Assembly (NCBI GenBank): GCA_937894055.1
Contig: CALDHQ010000348.1
Location: 1 to 11,202, forward strand
DNA length: 11,202 nt
Reading direction: 5' to 3'
Origin: an uncultured Polymorphobacter sp.
Lineage (GTDB): Bacteria > Pseudomonadota > Alphaproteobacteria > Sphingomonadales > Sphingomonadaceae
The notes under the pieces are model-generated. The model was not told the origin of the DNA. It searched no databases and saw only the letters and a list, made by a program, of their open reading frames with translations. Shown here one piece after another: positions 6,641-11,202 of this stretch. The translations under genes and the position numbers were made by a program. The first letter of the stretch is position 1; every line of letters starts with the position of its first letter.

Positions 6641-8017
6641 ATGTTTCTGAAGCGTTGCGCCGGTGTGCTGGCGCCGGCATTGGGCCTGATGCTGACGGCG
6701 CCTGCTGCGGCGCAACAGACCGATCCGGTTGCACCGCCGATTGCGGCACCGACGCCGCGGCCAACGGCGGCTGCAAGGGCCTCGGAAGCTGACCTGTTCC
6801 AGGTCGACCAGCGCAACCCAGTCAACAATCCGACCGGCGCGTTCTTCAACGGTCTGCCGCTGCCCAATCTGGGCTATTCGATAAGCGCGTCGCTGCTCAG
6901 CGTCTATGACAGCAACTATCGGCGGTTGCCCGACAACAAGCAGCCTACGGCGGGGCAAAGCCGCAGCAGTTTCCGCTTCACGCCGACGATCAACGGCCGG
7001 GTAAACCTGCCGGTCGGCCGCCAGTCACTGTTTGCGACGGCGATGATCGGCAAGGACTATTATACGGCCAACAGCGCCTTCAACCGGCAACGGCTGGCGT
7101 TCTCCGGCGGTGTCAATCTGGCGGCCGGGTCGTCCTGCACCGGCTCGGTGAACGGCAGCTGGATGCAGGCGCAAAGCAATCCCAACGCGACGACCCCGAT
7201 AGCCCTTCAGCAAGGTATCTTGCCAAATACCCAGACCACGCGGAGTTTTGGCGCTTCGGCGAGCTGCGGCGGCATCAGTGGTTTCACGCCGACGGCCAGC
7301 TACCGCTACGCCAAGTCGACCAATGACGAAGTCACGCGCATGATCTCCGATCTGACCAGCAACAGCTATTCGGTCAGCCTCGGTTATGCGCGACCGACGC
7401 TGGGTGTGGTTTCGCTGTTTGGCACGCTGTCGAGCAATGATTACCCCAACCAGCCAATCTTTCTGACTGGCGCGACGCGCAGTGTTAAAATCACTAACCT
7501 CGGTGTCAAATATTCGCGTTCGCTAACCTCGCAGTTTTCTGCAGATGCATCGCTTTCGCGGGTGAGCATCGATCCCAATGTGCCGGGTCAGCAGAAGACC
7601 AGCAATCTTGGCTACGGACTCAGCGTCAATTACACCCCACCGTCGCGACTTTCGGCGAGCATAAACGCCACGCGCAATGCCTCTTCGTCGCCCAATACCG
7701 GCACGGCACTGTATTTTGTGCAGCAGGCCTTTTCGGCGAACGTATCCTATCAGCTAAGTTCAACGCTTTCGACGGCGCTGACCGGATCTACCTCGCTGCG
7801 TACCTATGAGGACCAGGTCGGGAGCAACCTCCCAACGCCCCCCAGCAACCAGGTGCAGAACGATCGGTTCAATACTGTGCGCCTGAGCGTCAACTGGAAC
7901 CCGATTCGCAACATGCAGACGTCGTTTTATGTTTCGCAACAGAATCGTAATGCGGACCCGAACATTTACAACTACAAGGACACAACGGCGGGTATCCTGA
8001 TTTCCTACGGTATCTGA
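6641..8017 (+). CDS. Outer-membrane beta-barrel protein of the EPS export system
   Basis: This protein has 458 residues from the ATG at 6641. That start has GGAA six bases upstream and begins directly with a signal peptide: MFLKR, a hydrophobic core, then APAAA|QQ with cleavage after residue 24. An in-frame ATG at 6626 is the alternative. A Pro/Ala-rich linker (about 27-48) is followed by a long region (about 77-458) of alternating polar and hydrophobic strands rich in Ser, Asn, Tyr and Thr with short turns, as expected of a beta-barrel (for example FRFTPTINGRVNLPVG and SVSLGYARPTLGVVSLFGTL). It resembles the beta-barrel proteins (BBP2-type, GelF-like) found beside OPX genes in sphingomonad EPS clusters. 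Two Cys residues, in SSCTGSV and SASCGGI, are spaced to allow a disulfide. The C-terminus ends ILISYGI rather than with the usual terminal Phe. The likely role is the outer-membrane exit for the polymer. It is first in the plus-strand block, 16 bases before the OPX start. Confidence 0.75.
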   Translation: MFLKRCAGVLAPALGLMLTAPAAAQQTDPVAPPIAAPTPRPTAAARASEADLFQVDQRNPVNNPTGAFFNGLPLPNLGYSISASLLSVYDSNYRRLPDNKQPTAGQSRSSFRFTPTINGRVNLPVGRQSLFATAMIGKDYYTANSAFNRQRLAFSGGVNLAAGSSCTGSVNGSWMQAQSNPNATTPIALQQGILPNTQTTRSFGASASCGGISGFTPTASYRYAKSTNDEVTRMISDLTSNSYSVSLGYARPTLGVVSLFGTLSSNDYPNQPIFLTGATRSVKITNLGVKYSRSLTSQFSADASLSRVSIDPNVPGQQKTSNLGYGLSVNYTPPSRLSASINATRNASSSPNTGTALYFVQQAFSANVSYQLSSTLSTALTGSTSLRTYEDQVGSNLPTPPSNQVQNDRFNTVRLSVNWNPIRNMQTSFYVSQQNRNADPNIYNYKDTTAGILISYGI

Positions 8018-8023
8018 CGGCAT

Positions 8024-8029
8024 GGAGGG
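8024..8029 (+). promoter_or_regulatory. Ribosome-binding site that decides a GTG start for the OPX gene
   Basis: GGAGGG lies four bases before the GTG at 8034. An in-frame ATG at 8022 would place this Shine-Dalgarno sequence inside its own coding region and has none upstream. The GTG start also gives a cleaner signal peptide beginning MNTVAASISK. Confidence 0.65.
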
Positions 8030-8033
8030 TTTA

Positions 8034-8849
8034 GTGAACACGGTGGCTGCTAGTATTTCGAAGCTGGGCCGATTGGCACAATGGGCTGTCGTTGCGCTTT
8101 TCGTGGCCTTTGGCGCGATGGCGACGGTGGCTTCGGCGCAGTCAGCGCCGGTCGCCGGTTATGTGCTGGGCGTTGACGATGCGCTGGATATCACCGTGTT
8201 CGGTGCCCCCGAAGCGAGCGTGAAGACCCGCATCAAATATGACGGCTCCATCGTCATGCCGATGATCGGTCCGATCCAGGCCGCCGGCCAGACCAACGTG
8301 TCGCTGGCCGCGCTGATCAAGCGCAAGCTGATCGCGGGCAACTTCTACAAGGATCCGATCGTCAACATCGAAATCCTCGGCTACTCGAGCCGCGTCGTCA
8401 GCGTTGCCGGCAAGGTCGGGGCACCCGGGCTCTATCCGCTCGACAAGCCGTACCGCGTGCTCGACGTGTTGCTCAAGGCCGGCTGGATCCAGGGTTCGCA
8501 GACGGTCTATCTGCGCCGGGCTTCGGACGGCAAGGAGATCAAACTCGACACGCTCGAACTGGTGCGTGGTTCACCTGACAAGGATCCGTATCTCGAAGCC
8601 GGCGACACGATCTTCGTCCCCGACGCCGAGTTCGTCTATGTCCAGGGCCAGGTGCTGCGGCCGGGGCCGATCGCCATCACGCCGGGGATGACCGTGCGTG
8701 AAGCGCTGGCGGCTGCCGGTGGTGTGACGGCACTGGGCTCGGAGAAGAAGGTTTCGCTGGTCCGCGGCAACGCCAAGGAAGTCGATGCGAAACTTGATGC
8801 ACAAGTTCAGCCCAAGGACGTATTGGTCTTCAAGGAAAAGCTTTTCTAG
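8034..8849 (+). CDS. Polysaccharide export protein (OPX family, Wza/GelD-like, short form)
   Basis: This 271-residue periplasmic export protein would form the conduit for EPS between the inner and outer membranes. It has a Sec signal peptide (1-35, cleavage after TVASA). No lipobox Cys is present, unlike classical Wza. The export domain follows (about 41-113: GYVLGVDDALDITVFG through NIEILG), then two SLBB-type domains, about 119-195 (VSVAGKVGAPGLYPL and ALLKAGW-like helix) and 199-271 (VYVQGQVLRPGPIAITPGMT and REALAAAGGVTA). The protein stops at FKEKLF, directly after the second SLBB. It lacks the third beta-grasp domain and the C-terminal amphipathic helix that forms Wza's outer-membrane pore (about 360-380 residues in Wza). 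It therefore probably needs a separate outer-membrane channel, for which the adjacent beta-barrel is the obvious partner. It is followed 65 bases on by the PCP gene. Confidence 0.88.
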   Translation: MNTVAASISKLGRLAQWAVVALFVAFGAMATVASAQSAPVAGYVLGVDDALDITVFGAPEASVKTRIKYDGSIVMPMIGPIQAAGQTNVSLAALIKRKLIAGNFYKDPIVNIEILGYSSRVVSVAGKVGAPGLYPLDKPYRVLDVLLKAGWIQGSQTVYLRRASDGKEIKLDTLELVRGSPDKDPYLEAGDTIFVPDAEFVYVQGQVLRPGPIAITPGMTVREALAAAGGVTALGSEKKVSLVRGNAKEVDAKLDAQVQPKDVLVFKEKLF

Positions 8850-8870
8850 TCTAGTCAGCCGATTCTAGAC
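8849..8870. repeat. Small inverted repeat with clustered CTAG sites
   Basis: GTCTAG (8849-8854) and CTAGAC (8865-8870) are reverse complements around a 10-base spacer, beginning at the last base of the OPX stop codon. CTAG occurs three times between 8846 and 8868. No T-tract follows, so it is not a convincing terminator. Confidence 0.3.
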
Positions 8871-8914
8871 GGCATTTGCCGGACGCGCGCGTTGTCGACG
8901 TGGAGTGATTCTCA

Positions 8915-10318
8915 ATGAGCATCGTACAGTTCTTTCGCATTCTGCTGGCACGACGCTGGATGATTCTGGCGATCATGCTCAGCTGCGTGACGGTGGCGTT
9001 GGCTGTCGGCTCGCAGCTGCCGCGGCGCTATCCGGCATCGGCGCGCATCATGCTCGACGTCATCAAGCCCGATCCGGTGACCGGGCAGATGATCGCCGGT
9101 ACGATTCTGCGTACCTATACACGTACGCAGATCGAGCTCATCCAGGACTACCGCGTCGTCGGTGAAGTCGTTGACAAGCTGGGCTTTACGTCGAACCCGC
9201 AGATTATTTCGCAGTGGCAGGCCGAAACCGGTGGCGTCGGCGACATGCGTCGCTGGGCGGCCGAACGGATTATCGCCGGCACCGAAGCGCAAATGCTCGG
9301 TACCAGCAACATTCTCGAAATCACCTACACGTCGCCCAACCCGACGATTTCAAAGAACGTCGCGGCCATGCTGCGTGAAGCCTATATCGATGCGACGCTG
9401 CGGTTCCGCACCGACGCCGCCAGCCGGAATGCCGAATGGTACCGCGAACAGGCCGAAAAGGAGCGGCGCGCGCTTGTCGCCGCCGAAGCGAAGAAGTCCG
9501 AGTTCGAAAAGGCCAACAACATCGTCGTGACACCCGGTGGCGTCGATCCTGAGAACGCCAAGCTCGATGCGCTGCAGCAGGCGCTGCTGGCGGCGCGCAG
9601 CTCGGTGTCGCAGGCGCAGTTCTCGTCGCAGATGGCGGTCAACAACTCGGGCAGCGTCGATGCGCTGACCTCGCAGCTGGCGCAGGTCAACGACCAGATC
9701 AAGCAGGCTGGCGACCTCTATGGCACGGCGCATCCGAGCTACAAGGCACTGATCACGCGGCGTTCGACGCTGCAGTCGGAAATCGCGCGCGCTACCGCCA
9801 AGGCGCGGGCAGTCGGCGGCGGTGTCGGCAGCTACACGCAGGCGAGCTACGCACAGCTCGAGGCTGACTATGAAGCGCAGAAGCAGCGCGTCATGGCGAT
9901 GCAGACGCAGCTGTCGAAGCTGGCCGAGCTGCAGCGCGAAGTGGCGATGTTGCAGGCGCGCTACGACAAGGCCGCGGCGCGTGCCGCCGACTTGCGGCTT
10001 GAAGCCGACGTCTCTGAATCGGGCCTGGTCGTGCTGGGCGATGTCGTCGGCTCGAACACCCCGACCTTCCCCAACATGCCGCTGATCGGTGTGCTTTCGC
10101 TGATGTTCGGCCTGTTGCTGGGCGTCGTCGTGGCGCTGCTCAGCGAGCTGATGGCGCGGCGGGTGCGCGGTGTCGAAGATCTGGCGTTTGCAGGCAAGGT
10201 GCCGGTGCTTGCAGTCATCGCCGACGGCCGCCGCCGTCGTGCCGGTGGCTTGATCCGGCGCATCTTCGGGCGCTTTGGCCCGCAACATAGCAACGCTAAC
10301 TGGCAGCCCGCGCAATGA
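8915..10318 (+). CDS. Wzz/PCP-type polysaccharide chain-length determinant with GNVR-type coiled coils
   Basis: This 467-residue inner-membrane co-polymerase controls EPS chain length and couples synthesis to export. The ATG at 8915 has GGAG nine bases upstream. It shows a basic start (FFRILLARRW), TM1 at about 16-33, and the Wzz domain (about 34-150, with RRYPASARIMLDVIKPDPVT). Long coiled coils follow at about 172-203, 215-262 and 315-366 (for example LAELQREVAMLQARYDKAAA), with the HPSYKAL motif of the GNVR type at 273-279. A proline-rich approach to the second membrane segment (NTPTFPNMP, 381-389) precedes TM2 at about 389-411. The short cytoplasmic tail (412-467) is basic. There is no fused kinase domain. 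Instead a separate BY-kinase gene begins four bases before the stop (ATGA), the usual split arrangement. It is likely in one operon with the barrel and OPX genes. Confidence 0.9.
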   Translation: MSIVQFFRILLARRWMILAIMLSCVTVALAVGSQLPRRYPASARIMLDVIKPDPVTGQMIAGTILRTYTRTQIELIQDYRVVGEVVDKLGFTSNPQIISQWQAETGGVGDMRRWAAERIIAGTEAQMLGTSNILEITYTSPNPTISKNVAAMLREAYIDATLRFRTDAASRNAEWYREQAEKERRALVAAEAKKSEFEKANNIVVTPGGVDPENAKLDALQQALLAARSSVSQAQFSSQMAVNNSGSVDALTSQLAQVNDQIKQAGDLYGTAHPSYKALITRRSTLQSEIARATAKARAVGGGVGSYTQASYAQLEADYEAQKQRVMAMQTQLSKLAELQREVAMLQARYDKAAARAADLRLEADVSESGLVVLGDVVGSNTPTFPNMPLIGVLSLMFGLLLGVVVALLSELMARRVRGVEDLAFAGKVPVLAVIADGRRRRAGGLIRRIFGRFGPQHSNANWQPAQ

Positions 10319-10614
10319 CCATGACTCCAGAAACCTCGCACCCGACGCTGCTGGTCGATGATGGCTCGGGCGCGATAGATGCGCCCATCCGCGACGCCTT
10401 GCTGCGGCTTGGCATGTTGTCGGATGACCAGACGCGGCGTGTCGAAGCGCATCGCGCCGAGCGCGGGGTCGATTTCGACGCTGCCGCACTCGAGCTCGGC
10501 TTCATCTCGCATGAAGACCTGGCACTGGCGCGCGATCAGCTGACCAACAGCCTGGCGCTGCAGAACACCCAGCGCCGCCAGGTTTCCGATGAACTGGTCG
10601 TGCTCAATGACCCG
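10315..10614 (+). CDS. BY-kinase (CpsD/CapB-type tyrosine kinase) N-terminal fragment
   Basis: The ATG at 10315 overlaps the PCP stop as ATGA. The first 100 residues match the helical N-terminal region seen in sphingomonad-type EPS tyrosine kinases: ALLRLGMLSDDQTRRVEAHR (28-47), FDAAALELGFISHEDLALAR (54-73), then VSDELVVLNDP (90-100). In complete kinases a D-P-[FY]-S-P-x-x-E-x-[IL]-R-like segment and then the Walker A, A' and B motifs follow. Here the sequence switches right after the Asp-Pro, so the whole catalytic domain and the Tyr cluster are missing. The assignment relies mostly on position after the PCP gene and on this N-terminal pattern. The reading frame stays open to the end of the window, but what follows belongs to other families. 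Confidence 0.65.
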
Positions 10615-10626
10615 ATCCCCGGTGGT
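10612..10626. other. Probable chimeric junction 2 (BY-kinase / methyltransferase)
   Basis: Kinase-like sequence ends with NDP (codon ending at 10614). Methyltransferase-like sequence begins with GGARILGEGDG a few codons later. Neither side has the boundary expected of a real domain linker: the kinase stops just where its conserved entry motif should begin, and the methyltransferase opens just before its first Rossmann strand. Confidence 0.65.
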
Positions 10627-10800
10627 GCGCGCATCCTCGGCGAAGGCGACGGCCGCTTCCTCGCCGAGCTGCTCCGCCTTCATCCGCGGGCTGAAGTCAC
10701 CTGTGTCGATGCCAGTGCGGCGATGCTGCAACTCGCCCGCTCCCGGACCGACCCTGCCGCGCGGGTCGGGTTCATCCACGCCGACATCCTGACCTGGACG
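10615..10800 (+). CDS. Class I SAM-dependent methyltransferase, internal fragment
   Basis: About 62 codons carry the start of a Rossmann-fold methyltransferase. They show motif I RILGEGDGRFLAELLR (106-121 of the hybrid frame), the acidic ribose-binding position in VTCVDASAAMLQLARSR (128-144) and the motif before strand 4, VGFIHADILTW (151-161). Everything from the normal motif IV region onward is absent, and so is any N-terminal extension. The substrate is unknown. The GEGDGRFL wording is like methyltransferases I associate with Verrucomicrobiota, but this is an impression, not a search result. It has no start codon or ribosome-binding site of its own here and is in frame with the flanking fragments only by the chimeric joins. 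Confidence 0.55.
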
Positions 10801-10812
10801 CCCCCGGCCGGC
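10795..10812. other. Probable chimeric junction 3 (methyltransferase / GDLANVNRWRGQ-type protein)
   Basis: The stretch encoding LTWTPPAGWTAKP seems shared: the methyltransferase side needs something like LTWTPP, and the other side like W-x-x-PAGWTAKP. A short GC-rich overlap coding WTPPAGW could have joined two reads or molecules. The frame is kept, which hides the join. Confidence 0.5.
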
Positions 10813-11202
10813 TGGACGGCCAAGCCGCTCGGCGCGATGCGCAAGGGCAGCTTCACGGTCCCAGGGGAGGGTGGGGCCAGCGCCGATCTCTCGATTACCG
10901 CGTTTCCCGGCGCCGTCGGGGGCGACTTGGCGAACGTTAACCGTTGGCGCGGCCAGGTGGGCCTCGCGCCGATTGCCGAGGGCGAGTTGGCGGCTTCCAT
11001 CACCACGATTCAGGCCATCGGGCTCACGGTCAGTCTGGTTGACCTGCCCTCGGCCGATCCGGCGCAGACCCGCATTCTCGGCGCCATGGTGCCCTACCAA
11101 GGGGCGATGTGGTTTTTCAAACTCACCGGCCCGGGCGCCCTCGTCGGCGCCGCCAAGCCCGCATTCATCGATTTCCTGAAAACCGTCAAGGCGACCGCCC
11201 CA
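10801..11202 (+). CDS. Conserved protein of unknown function (GDLANVNRWRGQ family), fragment running off the window
   Basis: About 134 codons are open to the last base. Conserved-looking stretches are PAGWTAKPLGAMRKGSF, ADLSITAFPGAVGGDLANVN followed by RWRGQVGLAPI, TRILGAMVPYQGAMWFFKL and GAAKPAFIDFLKTV. This is the pattern of a domain I recall from Verrucomicrobiota and Planctomycetota proteins, often after a lipoprotein or secreted N-terminus, with no known function. Near the end, AKPAFIDFLKTVKATAP looks like the family C-terminus, so only a few residues may be missing. The true N-terminus is lost at the junction near 10,800. It does not look like an EPS gene. Confidence 0.5.

Noticed and set aside
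8849..8870. Intrinsic terminator after the OPX gene
   Set aside because: The stem is only 6 bp and AT-containing, no T-tract follows, and the next gene belongs to the same functional set.
9350..11100. Two long minus-strand open frames of about 379 codons each opposite the PCP and kinase genes
   Set aside because: They overlap a clear Wzz/PCP gene and the fragments after it. Their composition is typical of antisense frames in GC-rich DNA, and no motifs are visible.
1..11202. Genuine horizontal transfer of a sphingomonad EPS island into a Verrucomicrobiota-like genome
   Set aside because: Both ends of the EPS block are cut inside genes, the flanking genes are cut too, no integrase, IS or att-like repeat is seen, and there are two joins close together on the right. 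Chimeric assembly explains this more simply.

Overview
This window is best read as a composite of DNA from at least two kinds of bacteria. The central block, about 1,305 to 10,614, is a coherent exopolysaccharide (EPS) locus of alphaproteobacterial, most likely sphingomonad, type. That call rests on protein style (a short polysaccharide export protein, a separate chain-length regulator and tyrosine kinase, an EpsD-like lipoprotein), high GC and gene order, not on a database search. The two ends look different. Positions 3-1,283 encode a DUF1501 protein, a family abundant in Planctomycetota and Verrucomicrobiota. The last about 590 bases hold a piece of a methyltransferase and a piece of a GDLANVNRWRGQ-type protein that I also associate with that superphylum.

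Layout. Left end: 5'-truncated DUF1501 gene (+), cut off near 1,283. Minus-strand EPS block, in transcription order from 6,330 down: an AAA/STAND-like ATPase, two family-2 glycosyltransferases joined by an ATGA overlap, an EpsD-like SurA/PpiC-type lipoprotein, and the first about 99 codons of a polysaccharide pyruvyl transferase cut off near 1,305. A 310-base divergent intergenic region (6,331-6,640) separates this from the plus-strand block: an outer-membrane beta-barrel protein, a Wza-like export (OPX) protein, a Wzz/PCP chain-length determinant with GNVR-type coiled coils, and the first 100 codons of a BY-kinase (CpsD/CapB type) that starts by ATGA overlap and is cut off near 10,614.

How the EPS genes would work together. 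The glycosyltransferases and pyruvyl transferase build and decorate the repeat unit. The PCP protein and its partner kinase control chain length and assembly in the inner membrane and periplasm. The OPX protein carries the polymer through the periplasm, and the beta-barrel probably provides the outer-membrane exit, because this OPX protein lacks Wza's C-terminal helix. The roles of the lipoprotein and the AAA ATPase are inferred from context only.

The strongest unusual signal is three abrupt family switches inside reading frames, at about 1,283-1,305, 10,612-10,626 and 10,795-10,812. The last two happen to stay in frame and create a 296-codon hybrid ORF (kinase N-terminus, methyltransferase, unknown domain) that could be mistaken for a new fusion protein. 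I judge these to be assembly or amplification chimeras. I saw no RNA genes, insertion sequences, CRISPR arrays or phage genes.
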